This document shows positions 8,349 through 17,240 of a DNA stretch of 64,000 nt, piece after piece; within the stretch, counting starts at the first letter, position 1; each line of letters begins with the position of its first letter. The position numbers were made by a program, and so were the translations under genes. The stretch is from the NCBI GenBank assembly GCA_050187175.1, contig JBFWXS010000005.1, forward strand, positions 91,542 through 155,541. The letters run 5' to 3'. Source of the stretch: Zeimonas sp050187175. Lineage in GTDB: Bacteria > Pseudomonadota > Gammaproteobacteria > Burkholderiales > Burkholderiaceae_E. The notes below the pieces were generated by a model. That model worked only from the letters and a program-made list of their open reading frames with translations, did no database searches and had not been told where the DNA came from.

Positions 8349-9617
8349 TCAGAGCGCTTGCGCGGCGGCATGTCCATGCTGGCTGCGCGCCGCGCGGCCG
8401 GTCCCGAGCGCTCCGACGATCATCGCCACCTGCGCCACGGCGATACCGACCCAGACCAGCGCAGGCGAGTGCAGATCCATGAGCAGCCCGTAGATGAACG
8501 GCGCCACCGCCATTCCCGTGTCCATGCCGGAATAGACAATGCCGTAGACGCGCCCGGTCGCGCCCGGCGGCGTCGCTCCCCGGATCAGCATGTCACGTGC
8601 CGGATAGGCAATGCCGGCCGCCACGCCCATCAGCGCGAACAGCACGGGCACGATCCAGCCGGGCCAAGGCACGAACGCGACACTCAGCGCCAGCGCGGCG
8701 GCCAGCGTGAAGCAGATGCCGATGACCTGTTCGGCACGCTGCGTCCGGCCCGCCAGAAAGCCGCCCGCCACGGTGCCGCAGGCGCTGGCCAGCATATAGG
8801 CGGTCAGGCACCAGGCAGCCCAGCTCATAGGCACCGCATGCAGCTGCCGCGCGGCTTCCGTGCCGAAACTCTGCACGCCGCTCAGCGCCAGCGAACCGGC
8901 GAAGAAGAACGCGAAGCTCAGCCAGATCGCCGGCAGCTTAAGGAAATCCAGCACGCCCCCCGTTCCAGGCGGCGCGGCCGCGGGCGTGCCCGCAGCGCCG
9001 CCTGCCTCGGCAACCAGCCGCGGCGCCATGCGCAGCGCGTCGCGATTGGTCCAGACCAGCAGCAGCACGGCAAGCGCCAGCACGCTGGCGCTCGCCAGCG
9101 CCTGGCGCCAGCCGGCCCATTGGGCGATGCCGATCAGGAAGAGCGGCGCCAGCGCCCAGCCGATGCTGCCGCTCACGCCGTGCATCGCATAGGCATGGCC
9201 GATGCGGTCCGACGAGATGCGGCTGTTCAGGATCGAGTAGTCGACCGGGTGGAACGACGCATTGCCCAGGCCGGCCAATGCCGCGCCCAGCATCAAGGCC
9301 GCGTAACTGGGACTGATCGCCAGCACTGCCGCGGCGCCGGCGAACAACCCGATCGAGCCGACCATGACAGGCACCGGTCCGACGCGATCGACCAGAAAGC
9401 CCGACAGCGCCTGACCGACGCCGGACACGACGAAGAACACCGACATCAGCAGGCCGAGTTCCGAGTAGGACAGCGCAAAGGCATCCTTCAGCCACGGAAA
9501 CAGCGGGGCGATGATCAGCTGGAAAAAATGCGACAGCCCGTGCGCGACACCGACGACCGCTATGACGCGCAAATCGCCGGCACCGGCAGCCGGGCTCGCC
9601 AGGGCCGGACGAGTCAC
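8349..9617 (-). CDS. MFS transporter, 12 TM, Fsr/fosmidomycin-resistance-like
   Basis: A 422-aa major facilitator with about twelve hydrophobic segments and a soluble Ala/Pro-rich loop in the middle (about residues 200-225). The first half carries the MFS loop 2-3 signature in the form GFLVDRVGPVPVMV. The ALAGLGNASFHPVDYS region resembles the Fsr (fosmidomycin resistance) branch, whose members export drugs or metabolites. The substrate cannot be read from sequence. It sits between lolA and rarA, two genes that are usually adjacent in related genomes, so it looks like an insertion into a conserved block. No repeats or mobile-element remnants are visible at its edges. Confidence 0.85.
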   Translation of the reverse strand: MTRPALASPAAGAGDLRVIAVVGVAHGLSHFFQLIIAPLFPWLKDAFALSYSELGLLMSVFFVVSGVGQALSGFLVDRVGPVPVMVGSIGLFAGAAAVLAISPSYAALMLGAALAGLGNASFHPVDYSILNSRISSDRIGHAYAMHGVSGSIGWALAPLFLIGIAQWAGWRQALASASVLALAVLLLVWTNRDALRMAPRLVAEAGGAAGTPAAAPPGTGGVLDFLKLPAIWLSFAFFFAGSLALSGVQSFGTEAARQLHAVPMSWAAWCLTAYMLASACGTVAGGFLAGRTQRAEQVIGICFTLAAALALSVAFVPWPGWIVPVLFALMGVAAGIAYPARDMLIRGATPPGATGRVYGIVYSGMDTGMAVAPFIYGLLMDLHSPALVWVGIAVAQVAMIVGALGTGRAARSQHGHAAAQAL

Positions 9618-9718
9618 TGGGAAACTCCACTGCAGGTCAAGCCGTCAAGCTTACCCGAAGCAGCGGCAGCGGCCGCGAGACGGCCCTGCCGCCGGTGGGT
9701 GTCCGGAGAGCGACGCTC

Positions 9719-10426
9719 TTACTGCTCGACCACATCCGCCCCCTTAGGCGGCACGAACCGAAACGACTCCGCGGCAATCGCCAGATTGCGCCGGATGCCG
9801 GCAAACGTGAAGCGCGACAGCCGACCGAACGCGTCACGCACTTCCATCACCTCCGGCAGGCCGTTGCGGAAGGCCAGCGAGATCCGCTCGAAGCCGGGCT
9901 CCTGGCTGCGCGGCAGCGCCTCCAGCCATTCGCGACCGTCCTTGGGCGCAAGCTCGCGCAGCTGGAACTGGCGGTCCAGATCCTCGGTGCCGAACAGGAT
10001 GGCGGCCGGCGTCGAACTCATCGATTCGGACAGTTTCCTGACCGTGACCTGGTTCAGGTCCTTGTCGAAGAAGTACAGCTTGCTGCCGTCGGCCACCAGC
10101 AGCTGCTCGAACGGCTGCCGCACTTCCCAGCGGAAGCGGCCCGGTTTGGAGAATGCGAAGCTGCCGCTGCTCGATTCAGCCACCTGGCCATTCTCGCGCA
10201 GCAGCTGCTGTGTGAAATCGCCTTGGGCCGAGCGAGTCTGAGCGACGAATTCGCGCAGCTGTTCGAGCGCGCCGGCATGCGCCGATGTCGCGCCCAACGC
10301 ACTCATTGCGACCATGGCGGCGAGCGGGACCATCGCGGCCAGAAGAAGGCCGGCACGGATCGACGCGCATGCTCGCGCAAAGCCCGACGCGGCGGACCGC
10401 CGCAGCGGTCGGAACGAAACGATCAT
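9719..10426 (-). CDS. lolA: Outer-membrane lipoprotein carrier protein LolA
   Basis: Periplasmic chaperone that ferries lipoproteins from LolCDE to LolB. 235 aa with a long N-terminal signal peptide (hydrophobic LLLAAMVPLAAMVAMSALG, cleavage likely after SAHA). The mature part starts GALEQLREFVAQTRSAQGDF and has the family's PGRFRWEV...PFEQLLVADG core and the terminal F(R)FVPPKGADVVEQ. The N-terminal extension before the hydrophobic core is long (about 25 aa); an in-frame ATG at the start of AAMVPL would give a shorter signal, so the start is uncertain. It begins 6 bp after the ftsK stop and is surely co-transcribed with it. Confidence 0.93.
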   Translation of the reverse strand: MIVSFRPLRRSAASGFARACASIRAGLLLAAMVPLAAMVAMSALGATSAHAGALEQLREFVAQTRSAQGDFTQQLLRENGQVAESSSGSFAFSKPGRFRWEVRQPFEQLLVADGSKLYFFDKDLNQVTVRKLSESMSSTPAAILFGTEDLDRQFQLRELAPKDGREWLEALPRSQEPGFERISLAFRNGLPEVMEVRDAFGRLSRFTFAGIRRNLAIAAESFRFVPPKGADVVEQ

Positions 10427-10432
10427 CGATAG

Positions 10433-12793
10433 TCAATCCTGCGAAGAAGGCACGAGCAGTTCGCGATTGCCGTTAGTCGCCATCGCCGAGACGAGGCCAG
10501 ACTTCTCCATCTGCTCGAGCAAGCGGGCGGCCCGGTTGTAGCCGATGCGCAGGTGACGCTGCACCAGCGAGATCGACGCCCGCTTGTGCTTGATGACGAC
10601 CGCCACGGCCTGGTCGTACATCGGATCGGCTTCGCCATCGACGCCCGCCTCGGCCAGCGTCTGCGACAAGCCGCCGAAGCCGACGGCGCTGCCCGAATCG
10701 ACCTCGTCGGGCACGCCGCCCTCGAGGATGCCTTCGACGTACTGCGGATCGGCCAGCTGCTTCCAGTGCTCGACGACCTTGTGCACTTCCTCGTCGGCGA
10801 CGTAAGCACCGTGAACGCGCACCGGCACGCCGCTGCCCGAGGGCATGTACAGCATGTCGCCGTGTCCGAGCAGCGACTCGGCGCCCATCTGGTCGAGAAT
10901 GGTCCTCGAATCGATCTTAGACGACACCTGGAACGCGATGCGGGTCGGAATGTTCGCCTTGATCAGGCCGGTGATGACGTCGACGGACGGCCGCTGCGTG
11001 GCCAGGACCAGATGGATGCCGGCCGCGCGCGCCTTCTGAGCCAGCCGCGCGATCAGCTCCTCGATCTTCTTGCCGACCACCATCATCAGGTCGGCCAGCT
11101 CGTCGATGACGACGACGATCTGCGGCAGCTTGTCCAGCGGCTCCGGCGCATCGGGCGTCAGCGAGAACGGATTCGGGATCAGCTCCTCGCGCTTGGCTGC
11201 ATCCGCCAGCTTCTGGTTGTAGCCGGACAGGTTGCGCACGCCCAGCTTGCTCATCACGCGGTAGCGGCGCTCCATCTCTGCCACGCACCAGTTCAGCGCG
11301 TTGCCCGCCTGCCGCATGTCGGTGACCACCGGCGCCAGCAGATGCGGAATGCCTTCGTAGACGCTCATCTCGAGCATCTTCGGATCGATCAGGATCAGCC
11401 GCACCTGCGTCGGGTCGCTTTTGTACAGCAGCGACAGCAGCATCGCGTTGATGCCCACCGACTTGCCGGAACCAGTCGTGCCGGCCACCAGCAGGTGCGG
11501 CATCTTGGCCAGGTCGGCCACCATCGGATTGCCGGCGATGTCCTTGCCCAGCGCCAGCGTGATCGGCGAAGAACTCGTTGCGTAGACCTGCGAACCGAGG
11601 ATCTCCGACAGCCGCACGATCTCGCGGCGCGCGTTCGGCAGCTCGAGCCCCATCAGGTTCTTGCCGGGAATCGTCTCGACGACGCGGATCGACACCAGCG
11701 ACAGCGCGCGCGCCAGGTCCTTGGACAGATTGACGATCTGGCTGCCCTTGACGCCGGTGGCCGGCTCGATCTCGTAGCGCGTGATCACCGGACCGGGATA
11801 GGCGGCGACGACGTTGGCCGCGACATTGAAGTCGGCCAGCTTCTTCTCGATCAGCCGCGAGGTGTACTCGAGCATCTCCTGCGACACCGTCTCCTGCGCG
11901 GCCGGCGGCTCATCGAGCAGCGACACCGGCGGCAGCTGCGTGTCGGCAGGCAGGTCGGCGAACAGCGGCGTCTGCCGCTCGGCCTCGACGCGCTCGGAGC
12001 GTTCGATGCGCGCCACCGGCACCGCGATGCGCACGGGCTCGGGGTCGTCATCGAGGATGCGGCGCTTCTCCTGCACCTGCTCGGTTCGCACAGTGGCGGC
12101 GACCTCGCCGATGCGGCGGTCCTGCCGCGCCGAGATCGCCAGCGACACGCGCTGCACCAGCCATTCGAGCGCGTAGCCGACGCGCTCGAAGATCATCAGC
12201 CACGACCAGCCCGACCACAGGCTGAAGCCGGCCGCGACCAGCACCAGCAGCGCCAGCGTGCCGCCGACCGGGCCGAGCGCATCGAATAGCGGATCGGTGA
12301 GCACGGCGCCGACGATGCCGCCGGGCGCCAGCGGCAGCGCCACTTGCAGGCTGTGCAGCCGCGCCGATTCGACGCCGACGCAGCCGAGCAGCAGCAGTGC
12401 GAAGCCGAACCACCGCTCCCAGGCAAAGCGCTGCTCGGCGCCCTCGTCATCGGCCGGCGGCGCGCGCAGCGCGCGCCAGCCGCGGATCACCGAGACGCCC
12501 AGCAGCGCCACCAGCAGATAGCTGCTGAGGCCGAACAGATACAGCAGCAGATCGGCGAACCATGCGCCGACGCGGCCGCCGGCGTTGCTGATGCCCGGCG
12601 TGGCCACCGCATGCGACCAGCCCGGGTCGGCCTTGTGATAGGTCAGCAGGATCAGCAGCAGGTACAGGCCCAGCGCGGCCAGCGCGATCCAGCCGACCTC
12701 CTGTACCAGGCGCCAGCCCTTGTCCGACAAACGAAGCTGCCCGCCCATGGCGGACCGGCCCGGAGAAACTGAAGCGGCCGTGGTGCGCGCCAT
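10433..12793 (-). CDS. ftsK: DNA translocase FtsK
   Basis: Septum-anchored hexameric DNA pump that segregates chromosome ends and activates XerCD at dif. 786 aa. Four hydrophobic segments lie in residues 35-205, followed by a short linker to about 300. The motor domain has Walker A GTTGSGKS at 438-445 and Walker B QIVVVIDELADLM at 558-570. A winged-helix gamma domain (about 715-786) contains SLVQRHLRIGYNRAARL, which reads KOPS. The linker is much shorter than in E. coli FtsK, as is usual in betaproteobacteria. ATG start at 12793; the Crp-like gene ends 21 bp upstream. Confidence 0.96.
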   Translation of the reverse strand: MARTTAASVSPGRSAMGGQLRLSDKGWRLVQEVGWIALAALGLYLLLILLTYHKADPGWSHAVATPGISNAGGRVGAWFADLLLYLFGLSSYLLVALLGVSVIRGWRALRAPPADDEGAEQRFAWERWFGFALLLLGCVGVESARLHSLQVALPLAPGGIVGAVLTDPLFDALGPVGGTLALLVLVAAGFSLWSGWSWLMIFERVGYALEWLVQRVSLAISARQDRRIGEVAATVRTEQVQEKRRILDDDPEPVRIAVPVARIERSERVEAERQTPLFADLPADTQLPPVSLLDEPPAAQETVSQEMLEYTSRLIEKKLADFNVAANVVAAYPGPVITRYEIEPATGVKGSQIVNLSKDLARALSLVSIRVVETIPGKNLMGLELPNARREIVRLSEILGSQVYATSSSPITLALGKDIAGNPMVADLAKMPHLLVAGTTGSGKSVGINAMLLSLLYKSDPTQVRLILIDPKMLEMSVYEGIPHLLAPVVTDMRQAGNALNWCVAEMERRYRVMSKLGVRNLSGYNQKLADAAKREELIPNPFSLTPDAPEPLDKLPQIVVVIDELADLMMVVGKKIEELIARLAQKARAAGIHLVLATQRPSVDVITGLIKANIPTRIAFQVSSKIDSRTILDQMGAESLLGHGDMLYMPSGSGVPVRVHGAYVADEEVHKVVEHWKQLADPQYVEGILEGGVPDEVDSGSAVGFGGLSQTLAEAGVDGEADPMYDQAVAVVIKHKRASISLVQRHLRIGYNRAARLLEQMEKSGLVSAMATNGNRELLVPSSQD

Positions 12794-12814
12794 CGTACTC
12801 GTACTTCCCTGCGG

Positions 12815-13489
12815 TCAGCTGATGTAGGAACTGATCTTCTCGCGCAGCAGCAGCCGGCCCTCGGCCATCGGCACGATGTAGCCGTCCAGCTCGAGGCCCT
12901 TCATCACGCGCGAGACCATTTCGCGCGAGGCGCCGATCATCTTGGCGATCTCCTGGCGCGGCAGCTTGTTCTTCACCACGCGCTCGCCGTTGACGTGCTC
13001 GGAGAAGTCGAGCAGCACGCGCGCGACGCGGCCGTACACGTCGAGCAGCGCCAGCGTCTCGATCTTCTGGTCGGCCTCGCGCAGCCGCTTGACCAAACCC
13101 TTCATCACCGCCATGCACATCTCGTTGCTCTGCAGCAGCATCGATTTGAAGCTATCCTTGTTGATCGCCATGAAATCGCACGATTCCAGCGTGATGACGC
13201 TGGCCGAGCGCGGCGAATCGTCGATCAGGCTCATCTCGCCGAAGAAGTCGCCCGAGCCGAGCACGGCGAGGATCACCTCCTTGCCCTCCGAATCGGAGCG
13301 CTGCACCTTGGCCCGGCCCGAGAGCAGGATGTACAGTGACTGAGACGGCTCCCCTTCGGACACGATGGTCCGGCCTTTCGGATAGTTGCGGCGCGAACTG
13401 CCCGCCGCCAGCGTTTCAAGCTGCTGCTCGTTCAGACTGGACAGCAGCGGCACGCGCCGCAGGAACGCCTTGTTTTCTTCGTGAGCCAT
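12815..13489 (-). CDS. Crp/Fnr-family transcriptional regulator
   Basis: 224 aa from ATG 13489 (MAHEENKAF). The cyclic-nucleotide-binding fold spans residues 10-125 (GSGDFFGEMSLIDDSPRSASV is the phosphate-binding cassette, with R-S-A as in CRP-like sensors). The helix-turn-helix LPRQEIAKMIGASREMVSRV is near 170-190. No N-terminal cysteine cluster is present, so it is not an oxygen-sensing Fnr; a cyclic nucleotide ligand is plausible. A GTG six bases upstream is a weaker alternative start. It is divergent from trxB and precedes ftsK on the same strand. Confidence 0.9.
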   Translation of the reverse strand: MAHEENKAFLRRVPLLSSLNEQQLETLAAGSSRRNYPKGRTIVSEGEPSQSLYILLSGRAKVQRSDSEGKEVILAVLGSGDFFGEMSLIDDSPRSASVITLESCDFMAINKDSFKSMLLQSNEMCMAVMKGLVKRLREADQKIETLALLDVYGRVARVLLDFSEHVNGERVVKNKLPRQEIAKMIGASREMVSRVMKGLELDGYIVPMAEGRLLLREKISSYIS

Positions 13490-13656
13490 ACCCACCTCTC
13501 GATCTGGAAAGGCCGCACCGCCGTGTCCGACCGACGGCCTCGCATCCTTATAATTCTGCCCTATTGGCCCCGATTATCACAAAACGCTCAAAGATTCAGC
13601 GCCTAAGCCAATGATTTTTTGAGATTTTAACAACGTCCACCCCCGTTCATCCGACA
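13490..13656. promoter_or_regulatory. Divergent spacer between the Crp-like gene and trxB
   Basis: A 167-bp spacer that is AT-rich for this genome in its second half. TATAAT occurs on the plus strand at 13549-13554 and TATAAG on the minus strand at 13547-13552. I cannot assign either to a convincing -35, and no perfect CRP or FNR palindrome is visible. Confidence 0.4.
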
Positions 13657-14619
13657 ATGACCGCCACTCGCCACGCCCGCCTGCTGATCCTCGGTTCCGG
13701 CCCGGCCGGCTACACCGCCGCCGTCTATGCCGCGCGCGCCAATCTGCAGCCGGTGCTGATCACCGGGCTGGCCCAGGGCGGCCAGCTGATGACGACTACC
13801 GACGTCGACAACTGGCCGGCCGACGCCGAAGGCGTGCAGGGGCCGGAGCTGATGGAGCGCTTCCAGAAGCATGCCGAACGCTTCGGCACCGAGATCATCT
13901 TCGACCACATCCACACCGCCAGGCTGGGCGAAAGGCCGGTGCGGCTGATCGGCGATTCGGGCGAATACACCTGCGATGCGCTGGTCATCGCCACCGGCGC
14001 CTCGGCGCGCTATCTCGGCCTGCCATCCGAAGAAGCCTTCATGGGCAAGGGCGTGTCGGCCTGCGCCACCTGCGACGGCTTCTTCTATCGCAAGCAGGAT
14101 GTGGCAGTCGTGGGCGGCGGCAATACGGCCGTCGAGGAGGCGCTGTACCTGTCCAATATCGCCCGCAAGGTCACCGTCATCCACCGCCGCGACCGCTTCC
14201 GCGCCGAGCCCATCCTGATCGACAAGCTGATGGCCAAGACGCGCGACGGCGGCAACGTCGAAGTGCTGTGGCATCACGAGCTCGACGAGGTTCAGGGCGA
14301 CGACAGCGGCGTCACCAGCCTGAAGCTGCGCGACAACCGCGACGGCTCGGCGCGGCAGCTCGCGGTCTCCGGCCTGTTCGTCGCCATCGGCCACACGCCG
14401 AACACTTCGCTGTTCGACGGCCAGCTGGAGATGGCCAACGGCTACATCGTCACACGCAGCGGCCTGAGCGGCCAGGCCACCGCCACCAGCGTGCCGGGCG
14501 TGTTCGCCGCCGGCGACGTGCAGGACCACGTCTACCGCCAGGCGATCACCAGCGCCGCCACCGGCTGCATGGCGGCTCTGGACGCGCAGCGCTATCTGGA
14601 GGCGGCCGAGTCGGCCTGA
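13657..14619 (+). CDS. trxB: Thioredoxin-disulfide reductase
   Basis: NADPH-dependent FAD flavoprotein that reduces thioredoxin in the cytoplasm. 320 aa, standard length. The FAD-binding GSGPAGYTAAVYAARANL is at 13-30, the redox-active CATC disulfide at 136-139, the NADPH-binding GGGNTAVEEALYL after it, and the C-terminal GVFAAGDVQDHVYRQA FAD motif. ATG start at 13657. The Smr-domain gene follows after 9 bp and is probably co-transcribed. Confidence 0.97.
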   Translation: MTATRHARLLILGSGPAGYTAAVYAARANLQPVLITGLAQGGQLMTTTDVDNWPADAEGVQGPELMERFQKHAERFGTEIIFDHIHTARLGERPVRLIGDSGEYTCDALVIATGASARYLGLPSEEAFMGKGVSACATCDGFFYRKQDVAVVGGGNTAVEEALYLSNIARKVTVIHRRDRFRAEPILIDKLMAKTRDGGNVEVLWHHELDEVQGDDSGVTSLKLRDNRDGSARQLAVSGLFVAIGHTPNTSLFDGQLEMANGYIVTRSGLSGQATATSVPGVFAAGDVQDHVYRQAITSAATGCMAALDAQRYLEAAESA

Positions 14620-14628
14620 CGGCTCACC

Positions 14629-15273
14629 ATGGCTCGCAGGCACGTCCTCGGCGATCTGGCCGCGCTCGGCGGCCTGCGCGACGAGCTGCGCGAGGCGGCT
14701 GAACGCCAGCGGCTCGACGAGCAGCGGCGCCGTGCGGCCGAACAGCGCGCCCGGCGCGAAAACGCCGTGTTCCGCGACGCCGTGGCCGACGCCACGCCGC
14801 TGCGTCCCACCGGACGCGCCGAGCTGCAGCGCCCCCTGCCCCAGCCCTCGCCGCGGCAGCGCGAGCTCGACGATCGCGCGGTGCTCGACGAATCGATGTC
14901 CGACGAGATCGACATCGAACGGCTGCTCGACGTCGACGAGGCGCTGTCATACCAGCGCCGCGGCATCGGCCCCGACGTCGTGCGCCGGCTGCGCCGCGGC
15001 GAATGGACGGTGCAGCGGCAGATCGATCTGCACGGCCTGCGCACCGACGAAGCCCGCGAAGCGCTGGCCGCGTTCCTGAACCAGGCGGTGCGCGATCAGC
15101 AGCGCTGCGTGCGCGTCATCCACGGCAAGGGGCTGGGCTCGATCGGCCGCGAACCGGTGCTGAAGATCAAGGTGCCGCGCTGGCTGGTGCAGCGGCAGGA
15201 CGTTCAGGCCTTCTGCCAGGCAAGGCCCAATGACGGCGGCGCCGGCGCCTTGATCGTACTGCTGCGGGTATAG
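14629..15273 (+). CDS. Smr/MutS2 C-terminal domain protein
   Basis: 214 aa. The first 85 residues are charged and helical (repeated R/E/A). The Smr nuclease-like domain occupies about 125-214, with the conserved DLHG at 133-136 and HGKG at 165-168. Proteins of this kind (YdaL/SmrA/SmrB type) have been shown or suggested to be endonucleases acting on DNA or on mRNA at collided ribosomes; the exact role here is unknown. It follows trxB by 9 bp. The last 70 bp overlap, on the other strand, the 3' end of the next gene. Confidence 0.88.
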   Translation: MARRHVLGDLAALGGLRDELREAAERQRLDEQRRRAAEQRARRENAVFRDAVADATPLRPTGRAELQRPLPQPSPRQRELDDRAVLDESMSDEIDIERLLDVDEALSYQRRGIGPDVVRRLRRGEWTVQRQIDLHGLRTDEAREALAAFLNQAVRDQQRCVRVIHGKGLGSIGREPVLKIKVPRWLVQRQDVQAFCQARPNDGGAGALIVLLRV

Positions 15274-16082
15274 CCGCGCTTCTCGATGACCTGGCCGATC
15301 GACTTCGCGCCGGGGGCATAAGCGGACAAGGCGGCCCCCACGAGCGCCAGAAAGATTCCCGCCGCGACGAACGGCAGGACGGTGTGCCGCAGCACGCCGG
15401 CAATCCACGACGGCTGCTCGCCGGCGCGTAGATGACGGAACAGCGCATAGGAAAGCGCGCCGTCCACCAGCACCTCCGCGAACAGTGCGGGGGCGATGTA
15501 GACCACGTACAGCGAGGCGATCGCCAGGCCCGCCGCGAGCGCCACGGCAAGCGCAATGACCATGACAGGCACGGCCAGGTCGTCTGCCTCCGCGACGCTT
15601 CCCACCGCGTCGCCAACCGCGTTCATCGTCGAATCCTGAGCTTGCGCGAGCTCGGGTGCCGGCGTGAGGCCGGAGGCCGATGTAAGCCCGGAGGCGGACG
15701 CATCGAAAGACCCGGAAGCGCCGGCGCCACCGAACTCCCCTCCACCCCCGCGCACGACGCCGCCGGCACCCGTTCGCGCCCCGCCTGCGGGGATCGCCGT
15801 GCCCAGGTCCAGGACGTCGGCATAGTCATCGGCCCGGCTGCGCAGCCACAGCCAGATCAGCAGCAGGAAGAACAGATAGGCCAGCGCCAGCGCGATCGGA
15901 TAACGCAGCGCCATCGAATCGAGCCCCAGCCTCAGCAGGCCGAAGGACGCGAGGAATCCGGCGCCGCCGGTCAGTGCGACCAGCAGCAGCATCTGCAGGC
16001 GGGGAAAGCCCGTGCCGCGCAGCTCGGCTTCCACGCGCCGGATTGCCTGGAGGCGCGTGATCGAAGACGGCCGGCGCGTCAT
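15204..16082 (-). CDS. Hypothetical integral membrane protein
   Basis: 292 aa from ATG 16082 (MTRRPSSITRLQAIRRVEAE). Two hydrophobic segments at the N side (LLLVALTGGAGFLASFGLL; YPIALALAYLFFLLLIWLWL) are followed by a Gly/Ala/Ser-rich soluble stretch with repeats of ASGLT. Two or three more membrane segments come near the C terminus (VMVIALAVALAAGLAIASLY; FVAAGIFLALVGAALSAY). I do not recognise the family. The frame continues upstream to 16295, but that part is encoded by the 16-bp repeat array and reads repetitive R/S/A/P, so I reject it. The convergent 70-bp overlap with the Smr gene is unusually long. Confidence 0.65.
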   Translation of the reverse strand: MTRRPSSITRLQAIRRVEAELRGTGFPRLQMLLLVALTGGAGFLASFGLLRLGLDSMALRYPIALALAYLFFLLLIWLWLRSRADDYADVLDLGTAIPAGGARTGAGGVVRGGGGEFGGAGASGSFDASASGLTSASGLTPAPELAQAQDSTMNAVGDAVGSVAEADDLAVPVMVIALAVALAAGLAIASLYVVYIAPALFAEVLVDGALSYALFRHLRAGEQPSWIAGVLRHTVLPFVAAGIFLALVGAALSAYAPGAKSIGQVIEKRGYTRSSTIKAPAPPSLGLAWQKA

Positions 16083-16230
16083 CGACGCCCGGACTGTCGA
16101 GGCAGGCTGTACGAGAAAAGCGGGTACGAGAAAAGCGAGCGCATAGGGAGGAGCCGGTGGCCTTGCTCCGCGCAGTATGCCGTGAGAGGCGTGAAGAGCC
16201 CAATGCGCTGGCGCCCAAGGCGCTGGCGCA

Positions 16231-16310
16231 TCGGCGCTCCGCCGCATTGGCGCTCCGGCGCATCGGCGCTCCGGCGCATCGGCGCTCCGGCGCATCGGCG
16301 ATCCGCCGGA
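16231..16310. repeat. Five tandem 16-bp repeats
   Basis: Five units of consensus TCGGCGCTCCGGCGCA, with copies 3 and 4 identical and copies 1, 2 and 5 differing at one to three bases. The array lies in the 273-bp region between the PEP-CTERM gene end and the start of the membrane protein gene (16083-16355). Because 16 is not a multiple of three, the array cannot vary inside a coding frame. Nothing else is recognisable in this spacer. Confidence 0.88.
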
Positions 16311-16355
16311 GCGGCCATACGGGCCGCTCGCGCCGGACCGGCCGGACCGCCGGAC

Positions 16356-17186
16356 TCAGCGGCGCTGCCGCGAGCGCAGGCTCAATGCGGCAATACCCAG
16401 GCCCAGCAGCGCCAGCGACCCCGGAGCCGGGACCGGATTGCCGAGCGGCGTCGCTTCGAGAACGGCTGCCTCGCCGTAAGGCGCGAAGGGATCGCCGATG
16501 CGCGCGTACGATTGATCGTCCAGGCTGGTGCTGTTCGCGTAAGCCTCCATCTCGTAGCTGAGATGGAAGGTCGAACCATGGGCAAAGACGCCCAGATCGA
16601 CCGCTGCATCGAAGCTGGCGAAGTTGGCGTGGCAATCGTTCAGCGAGCCCAGCACCAGGCCAGCGCCTGCGTAGTCGAGCGTGCACCGGTCCATCTCGAT
16701 GAATGCCGACCAGACGACGCTGCCGTTCAGGCTGATGTTGATCGCCAGCGCCGCGTAGTCGCCCACGTTGCCCTCCGTGCCGAGCCGCGGATTGGCGATG
16801 TGGAAGAGCCACCGGTACAGCACCTGCTGTCCGGTATTGTTAGTGATCGAGTCCTCCCAAGTGGCCCTCGAGTAATAGGACGCCGCCCCGTTCGGCGCCG
16901 GAAACGAAAAGAACGAGGCCGCCACGCCGCTATGGGTATCGGCGGCGACGTTGAGCAGACCAGTGCTGGTGGAGTAGGCGCTGCCGTACCCCTGGCCGCT
17001 GCCGCTCACTGAGGCGAAGGCGGCGAAATCGGAGCTCTCGGCCTGCGTTCCCGCCAGCTCACCGTTGACATAGCGCTCAGCGTATGCGCCGACGAGCGGT
17101 GCGGCAAGCGCCTGTCCGCCGGCCAAGGGCAGCCAGGCGCAGCATGCGGCGGTAGCGCATAGAAGCGTTTTGCGAAGCGATATCAT
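16356..17186 (-). CDS. PEP-CTERM-type sorting-signal surface protein
   Basis: 276 aa from ATG 17186 (MISLRKTLLC). A signal peptide ends near LAAP. The body is rich in Ser, Gly, Ala and aromatic residues, as in exported beta-rich proteins of this class. The C terminus is the tripartite sorting signal: VPAPGS, a hydrophobic LALLGLGIAALSL helix, and an RSRQRR basic tail. This is the PAP variant of PEP-CTERM, normally processed by exosortase during exopolysaccharide-associated export. No exosortase is in the window. The GC-rich leader carries a sigma-54 promoter 40 bp upstream, as expected where PrsR/PrsK control PEP-CTERM genes. A further upstream start (17264) would place the promoter inside the gene and is rejected. 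Confidence 0.85.
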   Translation of the reverse strand: MISLRKTLLCATAACCAWLPLAGGQALAAPLVGAYAERYVNGELAGTQAESSDFAAFASVSGSGQGYGSAYSTSTGLLNVAADTHSGVAASFFSFPAPNGAASYYSRATWEDSITNNTGQQVLYRWLFHIANPRLGTEGNVGDYAALAINISLNGSVVWSAFIEMDRCTLDYAGAGLVLGSLNDCHANFASFDAAVDLGVFAHGSTFHLSYEMEAYANSTSLDDQSYARIGDPFAPYGEAAVLEATPLGNPVPAPGSLALLGLGIAALSLRSRQRR

Positions 17187-17226
17187 CGGGCCTCTCCACG
17201 TTGAATGAAGGGAAGCCGGCCTGTCC

Positions 17227-17240
17227 GCAAGGACCATGCC
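17227..17240 (-). promoter_or_regulatory. Sigma-54 promoter of the PEP-CTERM gene
   Basis: On the minus strand the sequence reads GGCATG-GTCC-TTGC, giving GG at -24 and GC at -12 with exactly ten bases between, close to TGGCACG-N4-TTGC. The predicted start of transcription leaves a leader of about 30 nt with GGAGAGG before ATG 17186. A perfect 13-bp palindrome (CGTTGATTCAACG, 17254-17266) lies just upstream and could be an activator half-site. Confidence 0.75.

Noticed and set aside
16083..16295. N-terminal extension of the membrane protein at 15204-16082
   Set aside because: It is encoded by the 16-bp array, giving repetitive R/S/A/P sequence that is not domain-like.
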